A program made the translations under genes and the position numbers. From NCBI GenBank assembly GCA_944320105.1, contig CALUGA010000003.1:1-64000 (forward strand): a DNA stretch of 64,000 bases, in the 5' to 3' direction. Source of the DNA: an uncultured Prevotella sp. GTDB taxonomy: Bacteria > Bacteroidota > Bacteroidia > Bacteroidales > Bacteroidaceae. Of the stretch, positions 1 to 8,439 are shown piece after piece (position 1 is the stretch's first letter; each line of letters begins with the position of its first letter). Under the pieces are notes generated by a model. That model was not told the DNA's origin. It ran no database searches and saw nothing but the letters and a program-made list of their open reading frames with translations.

Positions 1-194
1 TAGTCCATATAATATTGTAAATCTTTTCTATACAAAATATGTCTATGTATTATATCACATTTGTAGAAATTTCTCAAGCAATCCAAAAGCAACTTGGTTT
101 CAAGATTGAACTGATTACCCTTGTGACTGTTATACAGCCATTCCGTTTCAAAACAAATTATATTATGCATAGTTAATTCAATAAAGGCATTCAT
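1..194 (-). CDS. Partial DUF6642-like protein (N-terminal 64 residues)
   Basis: An open frame runs from an ATG at 194 off the left edge with no stop in 64 codons. The visible part starts MNAFIELTMHNIICFETEW and later reads CDIIHRHILYRKDLQYYM. From memory of the family, a beginning of the type 'hydrophobic-IFCLEGEW ... IHRDV-x-x-KEEFxYYL' is typical of DUF6642 proteins, a small Bacteroidetes family of unknown function often next to an XRE regulator. The ATG overlaps the stop of the upstream HTH gene by four bases (ATGA), so the two are almost certainly co-transcribed and translationally coupled. The region is AT-rich compared with the rest of the window, which suits an accessory gene. The reading frame is well supported; the family name is moderate. 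Confidence 0.65.
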   Translation of the reverse strand, partial: MNAFIELTMHNIICFETEWLYNSHKGNQFNLETKLLLDCLRNFYKCDIIHRHILYRKDLQYYMD

Positions 195-400
195 TTATTC
201 TTTCTATCAAGTTTGTTGGGAATAAGAAGTTCACGCACATCTATTTTCAAGATGTCTGCAATCTGATATAAAACAGGAATGGGAGGCTGCACCTTGTTTG
301 TTGCATATAGATTGACCATGTTGAAAGTCTTTCCAAGCCTGTTTGCCAACTCCGTTTGGCTAATGCCCTTAGTTTCCAATACCTCTCTAATTCGATTCAT
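191..400 (-). CDS. XRE-family helix-turn-helix regulator (69 aa)
   Basis: A small Cro/CI-type DNA-binding protein. Residues 1-60 form one HTH_3 domain: the start MNRIREVLETKGISQTELA is helix 1-2, and LGKTFNMVNLYATNKVQPP carries the recognition helix and turn, followed by IADILKIDVRELL. It has no other domain, so it is a stand-alone repressor or activator. I chose the ATG at 400 because a -7 promoter box lies at 427-434, which excludes the upstream in-frame Met at 445, and because the homologous domain begins here. It overlaps the downstream DUF6642-like gene by ATGA, so it probably regulates that pair. Confidence 0.88.
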   Translation of the reverse strand: MNRIREVLETKGISQTELANRLGKTFNMVNLYATNKVQPPIPVLYQIADILKIDVRELLIPNKLDRKNK

Positions 401-426
401 ATTTGCATTCTTTTGTCTGATGGTTA

Positions 427-434
427 CAAAGGTA
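427..434 (-). promoter_or_regulatory. -7 box (TACCTTTG) for the XRE gene
   Basis: TACCTTTG matches the Bacteroidetes -7 consensus TAnnTTTG. It lies 27 bases before the chosen ATG. No convincing -33 TTTG was seen at the usual distance. Confidence 0.6.
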
Positions 435-534
435 CAAAATTTCATTTGGTATATTGATTCTTTTTCAAAAGAAAGTACTAATTTTGCAAATAGAACAAGA
501 ATTGTTTGACAGAAATACACCGCATATCACAGAA

Positions 535-878
535 TTTGCGACCGTTGCTAAGTCATTACCTCTCCTTTTGAGGAATGCTCATAAGTAGCTTATTCTTAAT
601 TAGTTCCTGCTGTATTGTCAAATTTTGTTTGCAAAACTATAAATCAACGAGTTAATCCTTGACAAGCAAACCTACGCAGAACGCAGCAAACGAAGCGGCG
701 ACTGTTAAATCTGCACTTCTGGCGGGTAACGAATAGGAAACCGTTTTCCTGCCGCAATCCGCTTTGAAACGCTTTTCAGTCCTTTGCCCAACTTCTGCGA
801 TTTTCTCCTAACTGCTTAATTCCCAATTTCAAATTCGCATTTCTGCCGAATTTCGTCGGATATTCCATAGATATTCCG
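535..878. other. Gene-free stretch
   Basis: No credible coding frame, RNA gene or strong hairpin was seen between the XRE promoter region and the promoter at 879. The sequence is AT-rich with scattered GC patches and may be remnant sequence. Confidence 0.4.
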
Positions 879-886
879 TATCTTTG
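879..886 (+). promoter_or_regulatory. -7 box (TATCTTTG)
   Basis: TATCTTTG matches the Bacteroidetes -7 consensus and lies about 20-25 bases before the candidate ATGs at 905 and 911 of the short secreted protein. Confidence 0.55.
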
Positions 887-904
887 GGCCATGAACTAAA
901 AACC

Positions 905-1144
905 ATGCCAATGAAACAAGTTGCTATCTCGCTATTGGCTTCGCTTACCTTTGCGCTTCCAATACATTCCCAGTTTAGAATATACCAAGACAACAAGGTC
1001 GGCGTGAGCAGGACGTTACAAAACTCAGGTGCCACACTATCTGTTGGAAACGGCAATATGCCCACCAACTACACTATCGGGCTTCAAAGTGACACTGAAG
1101 TCAATGGCACGGATTTTTATATTGCAACCCGTTGGCGGAATTAA
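905..1144 (+). CDS. Short secreted protein, probably a truncated tail-fibre-domain-type protein
   Basis: About 79 residues. The start is ATG 905 or 911; the latter gives MKQVAISLLASLTFALPIHS, a clean Sec signal peptide. After cleavage the mature part reads QFRIYQDNKVGVSRTLQNSG. This resembles the beginning of Bacteroidetes secreted proteins with repeated 'FRVYxNGxVGIGxT' beta units and C-terminal tail-fibre/peptidase_S74 domains, which are normally several hundred residues long. Here the frame stops after one or two such units, so I read it as a remnant of a longer gene. A promoter box just upstream suggests it is still transcribed. The function is not known. Confidence 0.5.
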   Translation: MPMKQVAISLLASLTFALPIHSQFRIYQDNKVGVSRTLQNSGATLSVGNGNMPTNYTIGLQSDTEVNGTDFYIATRWRN

Positions 1145-1292
1145 TTTAGTGCGTACTTAATTCTGCCGATAGGTTTATTATTGATAAAATTGATGTATTG
1201 TAATACGGTCAGCGCACTAATATTGAAAAATGGTGTTTTGCCGCCAGGCAACAAGATATTCAGATAAAATCACTTTAAAACATTTACAGCGT

Positions 1293-1778
1293 ATGACATT
1301 TGTACAAATAGAAGTGGAATTTTTTAGAGTCAATTCCTACTTCATTGACAACTTGGACACCCAAAACAAACAAAGGCAAATGAGACCTTTATGCGGAAGT
1401 TTGGAACGTTTTTTGGATACCAAAGGCCATCGTTATTCAAAAGATGTTACGACCATAGAAATTGTTTTTTTCTGCGGGCGGTACTTCAAGGCTCGCCTAA
1501 GGCCGAAATATATAGAGGGCAAGGTTGTAAAGAATTGGCGTGACAGAGACCTTGACATGTATTTTTCACGCGAACTCAAAATAAACATTGACTTGAATGC
1601 CCACTGCAAGGAGTTCTTCGAGGCTGACAAAATGGGAAGCTACAACATCATTGCCCGCACGACGATGGAATACGTTTCAACCATGCCGCTGCCAGTAAAG
1701 ATTCGCAAGACGTTCGACAGGGAGCTGTTCGTGAACGACCTGCGGGAGTTCTTCCAGAGCATCGGCTGCGATGTCTGA
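1293..1778 (+). CDS. Unknown protein, copy 1 of a tandem duplicated pair (161 aa)
   Basis: I do not recognise the family. The ATG at 1293 aligns with the start of the downstream copy, so I prefer it to the in-frame start at 1230. The two proteins share scattered positions in the first two thirds, for example SLERF and RPKYIE, but are nearly identical over the last 57 residues, which contain MGSYNIIARTTMEYVSTMPL and REFFQSIGCDV. There is no signal peptide, so it is cytoplasmic. Small, soluble, tandem duplicated and fast-diverging proteins are common as immunity proteins beside polymorphic toxins, but no toxin is visible here, so that is only a suggestion. Confidence 0.6.
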   Translation: MTFVQIEVEFFRVNSYFIDNLDTQNKQRQMRPLCGSLERFLDTKGHRYSKDVTTIEIVFFCGRYFKARLRPKYIEGKVVKNWRDRDLDMYFSRELKINIDLNAHCKEFFEADKMGSYNIIARTTMEYVSTMPLPVKIRKTFDRELFVNDLREFFQSIGCDV

Positions 1779-1807
1779 CGGAACTAAATATACAACTTCG
1801 GATAGTT

Positions 1808-2275
1808 ATGAAACATTTTGTAACCAATGCCTATATGATTGATGCTGATTATGATTTAAGTGGTTTGAAACAGTCATCAACATTAGAACTAACCCATAGC
1901 CTGGAACGTTTTATGGCTAATAAAAGCAAGTATTCATGCGACGTGGAGAAAATTGTTTTAATATATTTCTGTGGCAGTTTCTGTATTGGGCGGAAGCGTC
2001 CGAAATATATTGAAGACAAAATATCAAAACACCCACGGAGTGAATACCTTAATATGCACTTGTATCATGTGCTCCAAATTGACATCGACTTGAATGATGT
2101 TCGCAAGGAGTTCTTCGAGACCGACAAGATGGGGAGCTACAACATCATTGCCCGCACGACGCTGGAATACGTTTCAACCATGCCGCTGCCAGTAAAGATT
2201 CGCAAGACGTTCGACCGCGAGCTGTTCGTGAACGACCTGCGGGAGTTCTTCGTGAGCATTGGCTGCGATGTGTAG
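1808..2275 (+). CDS. Unknown protein, copy 2 of a tandem duplicated pair (155 aa)
   Basis: Starts 29 bases after the stop of copy 1. The last part, from the KEFFETDKMGSYNIIARTT segment to the end (SIGCDV), is almost the same as copy 1 at both protein and DNA level, while the first 90 or so residues are strongly diverged and more AT-rich. This mosaic pattern suggests gene conversion or domain swapping that keeps the C-terminal half constant. It has no signal peptide or membrane segment. Followed by an intrinsic terminator at 2384-2420, so the pair likely forms one transcription unit. Confidence 0.65.
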   Translation: MKHFVTNAYMIDADYDLSGLKQSSTLELTHSLERFMANKSKYSCDVEKIVLIYFCGSFCIGRKRPKYIEDKISKHPRSEYLNMHLYHVLQIDIDLNDVRKEFFETDKMGSYNIIARTTLEYVSTMPLPVKIRKTFDRELFVNDLREFFVSIGCDV

Positions 2276-2383
2276 CAAGACCATGGAGCACGGCAACCAT
2301 CTGGCAGTTCCAGTGTTTGCGCATTTGCAACATGATGCGCTGCAGGACAGGCATATAAGTGTGCGAAACCATGGCAACATAAC

Positions 2384-2420
2384 GCGGGCTGCCCGCCATG
2401 GCAGCCCGCATTTTCTTTAT
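2384..2420 (+). terminator. Intrinsic terminator after the duplicated pair
   Basis: A perfect 10-bp stem, GCGGGCTGCC (2384-2393) with GGCAGCCCGC (2400-2409), has a 6-base loop and is followed by a T-rich tail ATTTTCTTTAT on the plus strand. Confidence 0.8.
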
Positions 2421-2519
2421 ATTCTTCAATAAATTGTACACCCTAAAGACTTGCAACAGCTTTCCCAAAACATTATCTTTGCATCCATATAAGCACAAGG
2501 CCGGGCATTGCCGCAGTTG

Positions 2520-3593
2520 TCACTTGGGCTGCTCAGCGTCGAGCTTGTCGATGGCACCGGTGGCGGGATTGAGCGTAAGGTGGGTGGTGTATCGCTTGTT
2601 GAAGAGTTCGCCGCTGAGCAATTCGGTATAGCCATACTGCGCCGCCGGGGTGGAGAAAGTGTCGAGTTCGTTGGCACCTTTGTATATTGTGACGCTTATC
2701 TTGCCTGGGATGTTGACGTAGATGCCGTCCTCCTTATCTTTCTTTTTCTTGCCCCCCTCTGACTCGGGCGATGGCTCGGGCAGACTGCTCTCGTCGGCTA
2801 CGGATATGTAGTAAGGCTCGCCCGAGAGGTCGTCGGCATCAACGAGGCCCAGCTTCTGCGACAAGCGGAAGAGCACCTGGCGCTCCATGCCGGGCTGCGG
2901 GCATACGGTGAGCACGTACTCGGTGGTGTCTCTGACCGTAGTGCCGGTAAAGAGCTGCGTCAAGGCACGATCCTGACGATCGAGGTTGGCCAGCATTATG
3001 CGCAGCTGCTCGCCGTCCTTGGGCATATAGTCGGCCTCGCCGCGGTTGAGGTAATTCTTGCTGTCGCGAATATCGTATATGTCCTGCGCGGTAAGCTCTG
3101 CCATCTTGGCTGTGCTCCCGGCGGCAAGCACCTCCTCGCTGAGGAACTGGCGCGGGTTCACCGGCGCGGGCTTCGGCGCGGGCTTGAATGGCTTCGGTGC
3201 CTCAGGGCGGCGCGGCGCGGCGTTGACGGCCAGCAGCGTGCCGTCGTCGGCCAGCGCGATGTTGCAGGCAGAAGTCTTGGCATTGAACTTCACGGCGTAA
3301 CCTTTCGACTTGTCGGCCTCGCCGAATGTGGTCATGTCGAGGCCCACGAGCTTGTAGCTCACGGACGGTTGGTCGCTCACACCTGCCAGCCTAAGGTAAC
3401 GCTGGGCATAACGGCAGAAGTCGCCCGGCTCGTAAGTGGTCTTCTCCACCCGCACGACGAAGCGCAGCACTGTCTTCGGCAGGAAATACACGGCACCCTC
3501 GGGCGTTACGCCCGGCCTATAGATGCTTGTCTCGGTCTGGGCGAAAGCCACGCTGCATATCATGAGCAGACCCGCCATCAATAACTTTCTCAT
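2520..3593 (-). CDS. DUF4831-family exported protein (357 aa)
   Basis: The start MRKLLMAGLLMICSVAFAQ is a Sec signal peptide with an A-x-A-like cleavage site. The mature protein contains TPEGAVYFLPKTVLRFVV near the N-terminus and EKTTYEPGDFCRYAQRYLRL, which I recognise as the DUF4831 pattern found in Bacteroidetes. A proline-rich linker (RPEAPKPFKPAPKPAPVNP) separates it from a C-terminal half that includes a lysine-rich segment (GGKKKKDKEDG). The function of the family is unknown; the signal peptide puts it in the periplasm. It follows nnr by 34 bases on the same strand and is probably co-transcribed with it. Confidence 0.8.
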   Translation of the reverse strand: MRKLLMAGLLMICSVAFAQTETSIYRPGVTPEGAVYFLPKTVLRFVVRVEKTTYEPGDFCRYAQRYLRLAGVSDQPSVSYKLVGLDMTTFGEADKSKGYAVKFNAKTSACNIALADDGTLLAVNAAPRRPEAPKPFKPAPKPAPVNPRQFLSEEVLAAGSTAKMAELTAQDIYDIRDSKNYLNRGEADYMPKDGEQLRIMLANLDRQDRALTQLFTGTTVRDTTEYVLTVCPQPGMERQVLFRLSQKLGLVDADDLSGEPYYISVADESSLPEPSPESEGGKKKKDKEDGIYVNIPGKISVTIYKGANELDTFSTPAAQYGYTELLSGELFNKRYTTHLTLNPATGAIDKLDAEQPK

Positions 3594-3627
3594 ATCTCAG
3601 TATGTATTTCGTTTGTGTGTGTATGCG

Positions 3628-5142
3628 TCAGCCCTGGAGGCTCATGAACGCCCGGGGCAAATACTTTATGATGTCGCCGGCCACGAGACTCTCCTGCCCC
3701 ATCTCGCGCGCTGCAAGGTCGCCGGCCAGCCCGTGGATGTACATCCCGGCCACGCAAGCGTCGGCCTGGCGGTAGCCACGCGCCAGCAGGGCCGTTATTA
3801 TGCCAGTGAGCACGTCGCCGCTGCCGGCCGTGGCCATGCCGGCATTGCCCGTGGGATTGAACGCCACGCTGCCGTCGGGCATGCAGAGAGCCGAATAATG
3901 GCCCTTGAGTATGATGTAAGCGCCGAGGCGGGCTGCCATGTCGCTGGCCTTGCAAAGGCGCTCGTAACTGTCGTCAGAGCTTCCGGCCATGCGGTCGAAC
4001 TCCTTGGGGTGCGGGGTCATCACTATGCCCCCGGGCAACTGCTGGAGCCACGCGCGGTGATTGGCAAGCAGGTTGAGGGCGTCGGCATCGGCCACGATGG
4101 GGCATTGCGTGCGCCTGAGCTGGGCTATGAGGGCTATGGCTGTGGCCTCGTCATGCCCCAGGCCGGGGCCAATGGCCAGCGCGGTGAAAGGCCCGGAATC
4201 CACGGCCTCGGAGAAAACGGACTCTTCCTGGTCGAACTGCACGACGGCCTCTGGCACGGCAATCTGCAGCACCGGCCCGTTGCACCGAGGCGTATGCACA
4301 GTAACCTTGCCAACGCCGGAACGCAGGCAAGCCCGCGAAGCAAGCACCGCCGCGCCCGCCATTCCATAGCTCCCGGCCACGAGCAAGGCGTGGCCCATGC
4401 TGCCCTTGTGGGCAAAGTCGCCGCGGCCCTTGACAAGCGGGCGCACCTCGCTCTCTTCCACTATGCGGTAACGAGCTTGGGCAGCGGCCATCCCCTCCTT
4501 GCTTATGCCTATGTCGAGCACCTCCAGGCGGCCTATGTACTGCTGGTTCTCGGCGAAGAGGAACGAGAGCTTGGGCTGCTGGAGGGTCAAGGTGACATCG
4601 GCACGTATGGTATTGGCACGTACACAGTGCGCATTGTCCTCGCCCATCAAGCCCGAAGGCACGTCGATGCTTACCACAGTGGCCGGCGAAGCATTGATGT
4701 ACTTCACCAGCGTGGCGAAACCTCCGGCAAGCGGCTTGTTGAGCCCGGAGCCAAACAGTCCGTCGATGACGAGCGTGGAGGCATCAAGCCGAGGCGGGTC
4801 GAACTCCTGCCTCACCTCCACGAACTGCCGCACGCGCTCCACTGCGGCTATCCGTTCCTTGTTGGCGGCACAGTCGGCAGACAGATGGCCGGCGATGTTG
4901 AACAAAAAAGCGGACACGGCATAGCCCCGCTCGGCCAGCTGCCGCGCCACGGCCAGCGCATCGCCGCCGTTGTTGCCTGGCCCGGCAAACACCACGATGG
5001 GCGTTTCAACGCCCCATCCGGCGGTTATGGAGCGCACCATGGCACTGGCGGCGCGCTCCATAAGGTCGATTGACGCTATCGGTTCGTGCTCTATCGTGTA
5101 CTTATCTAACTCATGTATCTGAGCGCTCGTGAAAATCTTCAT
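3628..5142 (-). CDS. nnr: Bifunctional NAD(P)H-hydrate repair enzyme (epimerase + ADP-dependent dehydratase)
   Basis: Repairs damaged NADHX/NADPHX. The N-terminal half (about residues 1-215) is the epimerase domain, recognised by FAGPGNNGGDALAVARQLAE. The C-terminal half is the ribokinase-like dehydratase, with GRGDFAHKGSMGHALLVAGS, a TPHPKEFDRM motif and GNAGMATAGSGDVLTGII, the signature of the nucleotide and substrate site. The total of 504 residues is normal for the fused enzyme. I chose the ATG at 5142 because the domain starts MKIFTSAQIHELDKYTI and because a -7 box lies directly upstream at 5149-5156; the longer frame would start upstream of it. The gene is divergent from hpt and is followed by the DUF4831 gene. 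Confidence 0.95.
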   Translation of the reverse strand: MKIFTSAQIHELDKYTIEHEPIASIDLMERAASAMVRSITAGWGVETPIVVFAGPGNNGGDALAVARQLAERGYAVSAFLFNIAGHLSADCAANKERIAAVERVRQFVEVRQEFDPPRLDASTLVIDGLFGSGLNKPLAGGFATLVKYINASPATVVSIDVPSGLMGEDNAHCVRANTIRADVTLTLQQPKLSFLFAENQQYIGRLEVLDIGISKEGMAAAQARYRIVEESEVRPLVKGRGDFAHKGSMGHALLVAGSYGMAGAAVLASRACLRSGVGKVTVHTPRCNGPVLQIAVPEAVVQFDQEESVFSEAVDSGPFTALAIGPGLGHDEATAIALIAQLRRTQCPIVADADALNLLANHRAWLQQLPGGIVMTPHPKEFDRMAGSSDDSYERLCKASDMAARLGAYIILKGHYSALCMPDGSVAFNPTGNAGMATAGSGDVLTGIITALLARGYRQADACVAGMYIHGLAGDLAAREMGQESLVAGDIIKYLPRAFMSLQG

Positions 5143-5148
5143 ACCGTG

Positions 5149-5156
5149 CAAAAATA
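5149..5156 (-). promoter_or_regulatory. -7 box (TATTTTTG) for nnr
   Basis: TATTTTTG reads on the minus strand only 6 bases upstream of the nnr ATG, so the transcript would have almost no leader. It is one of two divergent promoters in this 90-base spacer. Confidence 0.6.
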
Positions 5157-5200
5157 CAAAATTAATGCTAACCACTGGTTATTCTTCGGATGATTTTTAG

Positions 5201-5208
5201 TAATTTTG
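5201..5208 (+). promoter_or_regulatory. -7 box (TAATTTTG) for the hpt operon
   Basis: TAATTTTG matches TAnnTTTG and lies 24 bases before the hpt ATG. It faces away from the nnr promoter in the shared spacer. Confidence 0.6.
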
Positions 5209-5232
5209 CCACAAATTATCTAAAAACGGAGC

Positions 5233-5769
5233 ATGAGTGTAGTCAAAATCCACGACAAGTCGTTTGAGACTTCGATACCTGAAAGCGAAATAAAGCAACG
5301 TGTAAAGGCTGTGGCCAACCAGATAAGCCACGACATGGAAGGCAAGAACCCACTGCTGCTGGCGGTGCTCAACGGTGCGTTCGTCTTCGCGGCAGACCTC
5401 ATGCGCGAGATGACCATCCCCTGCGAAATATCGTTCGTTAAGCTGGCGTCGTACCAAGGGGTGACGTCGAGCGGCACGGTGAAAGAGGTGATTGGCATCA
5501 ACGAAAACCTGGCCGGGCGCACGGTGATAATCGTGGAGGACATAGTGGAAAGCGGGCTGACGATGAAAAGGATGATAGAAAGCATCGGAACGCGCAACCC
5601 CGAATCAGTCCACATCTGCACACTGCTGCTCAAGCCCGACCGCTTGCAGGTGCCGCTCGACATCGAGTACGTGGCATTCAAGATTCCGAACGACTTCATC
5701 CTCGGCTACGGACTTGACTACGACCAACAAGGAAGGCAGCTCCGCGACATCTACACACTGAAAGGCTAA
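5233..5769 (+). CDS. hpt: Hypoxanthine phosphoribosyltransferase
   Basis: Purine salvage enzyme that joins hypoxanthine or guanine to PRPP, forming IMP or GMP in the cytoplasm. The 178 residues are the usual length. The PRPP-binding motif is seen as TVIIVEDIVESGLTM (about residues 96-110), with the two acidic residues of the type I PRTase loop. LLLAVLNGAFVFAADLMREM near residue 42 is the family N-terminal block, and SFVKLASYQG is the flexible-loop region. It leads a long plus-strand series: adk follows by 94 bases, then obg, pgeF, a peptidase and a GNAT gene. Confidence 0.95.
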   Translation: MSVVKIHDKSFETSIPESEIKQRVKAVANQISHDMEGKNPLLLAVLNGAFVFAADLMREMTIPCEISFVKLASYQGVTSSGTVKEVIGINENLAGRTVIIVEDIVESGLTMKRMIESIGTRNPESVHICTLLLKPDRLQVPLDIEYVAFKIPNDFILGYGLDYDQQGRQLRDIYTLKG

Positions 5770-5863
5770 CGGCCAAAAAGCCCGCACCGGGCCATGCGGG
5801 AGGCCCGGGCAAGCCTGCAACCAACGACACTAACATATACAAAACAAACATAAAAGACTTACG

Positions 5864-6436
5864 ATGAAGAATATTGTGATATTCGGTGCGCCGGGATCCG
5901 GCAAGGGAACACAGAGCGACCTGCTCATAAAGAAATACGGTTTCGGACACATCTCTACCGGCGACGTGCTGCGCGCCGAGATAAAGAACGGCACCGAACT
6001 TGGCAAGACGGCCAAAGGCTACATAGACAACGGACAGCTGATACCCGACGAACTGATGATAAACATACTCGCAAGCGTGTACGACAGCTTCGGAGCCGAC
6101 CACGCAGGAGTGATATTCGACGGATTCCCACGCACGATAGCACAGGCCGAGGCTCTCAAGGCCATGCTCGCTGAGCGCGGACACAACGTGGCCGCCATGG
6201 TTGAGCTTGACGTGCCTGAGGACGAGCTTATGACTCGCCTCGTAAAGCGCGGGCAAGAGAGCGGCCGCTCGGACGACAACGAGGAGACAATAAAGAAGCG
6301 TCTGGACGTTTACCACAACCAGACAGCACCGCTCATCGAATGGTACGAAAAGGAAGGAATACGCAACCACATCAACGGCCTCGGCGAGCTGGACCGCATC
6401 TTCAGCGACATCTGCAAGGTCATTGACAACTTATAA
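5864..6436 (+). CDS. adk: Adenylate kinase
   Basis: Catalyses ATP + AMP to 2 ADP and balances adenine nucleotides in the cytoplasm. The start [19 protein letters not shown] holds the P-loop (GAPGSGKGT, residues 8-16). The AMP-binding segment [14 protein letters not shown] and [13 protein letters not shown] are intact, and [20 protein letters not shown] is a short LID without a zinc site. At 190 residues it is the short-LID form normal for Bacteroidetes. It sits 8 bases before obg, so the two are surely in one operon; hpt is upstream. Confidence 0.97.
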   Translation: MKNIVIFGAPGSGKGTQSDLLIKKYGFGHISTGDVLRAEIKNGTELGKTAKGYIDNGQLIPDELMINILASVYDSFGADHAGVIFDGFPRTIAQAEALKAMLAERGHNVAAMVELDVPEDELMTRLVKRGQESGRSDDNEETIKKRLDVYHNQTAPLIEWYEKEGIRNHINGLGELDRIFSDICKVIDNL

Positions 6437-6444
6437 TCAGGCCA

Positions 6445-7638
6445 ATGGCAGCATCCAATTTCGTTGATTACGTGAAGATATACTGCCGCTCCGGCAAGGG
6501 CGGCAGGGGATCCATGCACCTGCGCCGAGCCAAGTACAACCCCAACGGAGGCCCCGATGGCGGCGACGGAGGGCGCGGAGGAAACGTATACCTGCGCGGC
6601 AACCATAACTACTGGACGCTGCTCCACCTGCGATACGAGCGCCACATACGCGCCGGGCACGGCGGCAACGGCGGGCGCGACAAGTGCCACGGCACCGACG
6701 GCAAGGACGTTTACATCGACGTGCCGTGCGGAACCGTGGCCTACAACGCCGAGACAGGCAAGTACATCTGCGACGTCGCCCGCGACGGACAGGTGGTGAT
6801 GCTGCTCAAGGGAGGGCGCGGCGGACTGGGCAACTACCAGTTCCGCACCGCCACCAACCAAGCCCCGCGCTTCGCCCAGCCCGGAGAGCCGATGCAGGAG
6901 ATGACCGTAATACTCGAACTGAAGCTGCTTGCCGACGTCGGCCTCGTAGGATTCCCCAACGCCGGCAAGTCTACGCTCCTCTCGGCGCTGTCGAGCGCGC
7001 GCCCCAAAATAGCCAACTACCCATTCACGACGCTTGAACCCTCGCTCGGCATCGTGGAATACCGCGACCGCCAGTCGTTCGTAATGGCCGACATCCCTGG
7101 CATAATCGAGGGCGCAAGCGAGGGCCGCGGGCTGGGCCTGCGCTTCCTGCGCCACATAGAACGCAACTCGCTGCTGCTCTTCATGGTGCCGGGCGACACC
7201 GACGACATAAAGCGCGAATACGAGATTCTGCTCGGCGAGCTGCGCAACTTCAACCCCGAGATGCTCGACAAGCACCGCGTGCTGGCAGTAACCAAGGCCG
7301 ACCTGCTCGACGACGAGCTTGTGGAGATGCTCCGCGAGACCGTACCTACCGACATACCGGTGGTGTTCATCTCTGCCGTGGCGCACACAGGGCTCGACGA
7401 ACTGAAGGACATCCTCTGGCGCGAGCTTAACAGCGAGAGCAACAAGCTGAAGGAAATAACGGCCGAAGACACGCTCGTACACCGCGACAAGGACATGAAC
7501 GCCTTCGCCGCAGAGCTGGCCGCCGAGGGCGAAGACCTCGACGAAGGCTTCGACGACGATGCCGACGAGGTTGACATCGACGAGTTGGAGGACTTGGACG
7601 ACTTTGAATACGAAGACGAGGAGAACGCCAATGGTTGA
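6445..7638 (+). CDS. obg: GTPase Obg, ribosome assembly factor
   Basis: Essential GTPase that works in 50S maturation and stress control. Residues 1-159 are the glycine-rich Obg fold (for example [20 protein letters not shown]). The G domain follows with G1 GFPNAGKST near residue 169, switch region [14 protein letters not shown]3 DIPG and G4 TKAD near residue 283. The C-terminal 50 residues are strongly acidic (Asp/Glu-rich), as in many Obg proteins. The length of 397 is normal. The gene begins 8 bases after adk and overlaps pgeF by 8 bases. Confidence 0.97.
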   Translation: MAASNFVDYVKIYCRSGKGGRGSMHLRRAKYNPNGGPDGGDGGRGGNVYLRGNHNYWTLLHLRYERHIRAGHGGNGGRDKCHGTDGKDVYIDVPCGTVAYNAETGKYICDVARDGQVVMLLKGGRGGLGNYQFRTATNQAPRFAQPGEPMQEMTVILELKLLADVGLVGFPNAGKSTLLSALSSARPKIANYPFTTLEPSLGIVEYRDRQSFVMADIPGIIEGASEGRGLGLRFLRHIERNSLLLFMVPGDTDDIKREYEILLGELRNFNPEMLDKHRVLAVTKADLLDDELVEMLRETVPTDIPVVFISAVAHTGLDELKDILWRELNSESNKLKEITAEDTLVHRDKDMNAFAAELAAEGEDLDEGFDDDADEVDIDELEDLDDFEYEDEENANG

Positions 7639-8419
7639 GCCTCAGCTGCTGTTCCACGACATCGCCCCCGGCGTTACAGCCTTCAGTACCACGCGCCACG
7701 GAGGCTTCAGCCGTGGCAACTACGCCGAGTTCAACATAAACAAGCATTGCGGCGATGCCCCCGAGGACACAGAGAAAAACCTCTCGCTGCTGTGCAACAT
7801 ACTTAACATTAGCCCCGAGCGAGTGGTGATGCCCCACCAAACGCACGGAACCGAGACAAGGCAGATAGCCGAAGAGTTCTTCGGCCTGCCGCAATCCACA
7901 CGCAGGATGCTGCTCGAAGGCGTTGACGCCGTAATGACCGACGTGCCAGAAGTGTGCGTCGGGGTGTCAACAGCCGACTGCATCCCCATCATTCTCTACG
8001 ACACTGTCCACCGCGCCTGCTGCGCCGTCCACGCCGGATGGCGCGGCACGGCAGCCCGCATAGCCCCAAAAGCCGTGGCGGCCATGTGCCATGCCTACTC
8101 CACCCTGCCCCGGCAGCTCCGCGCCGTCATCGGCCCGGGCATATCGGCAGACGCCTTCGAGGTGGGCGACGAAGTGTACGCACAGTTTGCCACCGCCGGG
8201 TTCGACATGGGGCGGATAAGCCACCGCACAGACAAATGGCACATTGACCTGTGGGAATGCAACCGGCTGCAACTCATCGAGGCGGACCTTGAGCCTGCTT
8301 CCGTGGCCGTTGCGGGCATCTGCACATACAACAACGCCGACGACTTCTTTTCCGCCCGACGCCTCGGCGCGGCCTCGGGACGCATCTTCACCGGCATAAT
8401 CATAAGACAAGGCCAATGA
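7631..8419 (+). CDS. pgeF: Peptidoglycan editing factor PgeF (YfiH / laccase-domain family)
   Basis: Family members hydrolyse mis-incorporated peptidoglycan precursors (L-Ser for L-Ala) in E. coli; others act as purine nucleosidases. The motifs are [17 protein letters not shown] near the N-terminus, [21 protein letters not shown] and [14 protein letters not shown] with the conserved metal-binding Cys and His residues, then [14 protein letters not shown] chose the ATG at 7631, inside the last codons of obg (8-base overlap), because the conserved region begins directly after it; the length of 262 residues then fits the family. The stop overlaps the next possible start as ATGA. Confidence 0.93.
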   Translation: MVEPQLLFHDIAPGVTAFSTTRHGGFSRGNYAEFNINKHCGDAPEDTEKNLSLLCNILNISPERVVMPHQTHGTETRQIAEEFFGLPQSTRRMLLEGVDAVMTDVPEVCVGVSTADCIPIILYDTVHRACCAVHAGWRGTAARIAPKAVAAMCHAYSTLPRQLRAVIGPGISADAFEVGDEVYAQFATAGFDMGRISHRTDKWHIDLWECNRLQLIEADLEPASVAVAGICTYNNADDFFSARRLGAASGRIFTGIIIRQGQ

Positions 8420-8439
8420 CAAGCAACACCCAACTGACA

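Noticed and set aside
884..2275. Polymorphic toxin locus around the duplicated pair
   Set aside because: No toxin domain or long secreted protein is visible; only the pattern of the pair suggests immunity.
2474..2481. TATCTTTG promoter box on the plus strand
   Set aside because: No gene follows; it points into the 3' end of the DUF4831 gene. It may be a remnant promoter or chance match.
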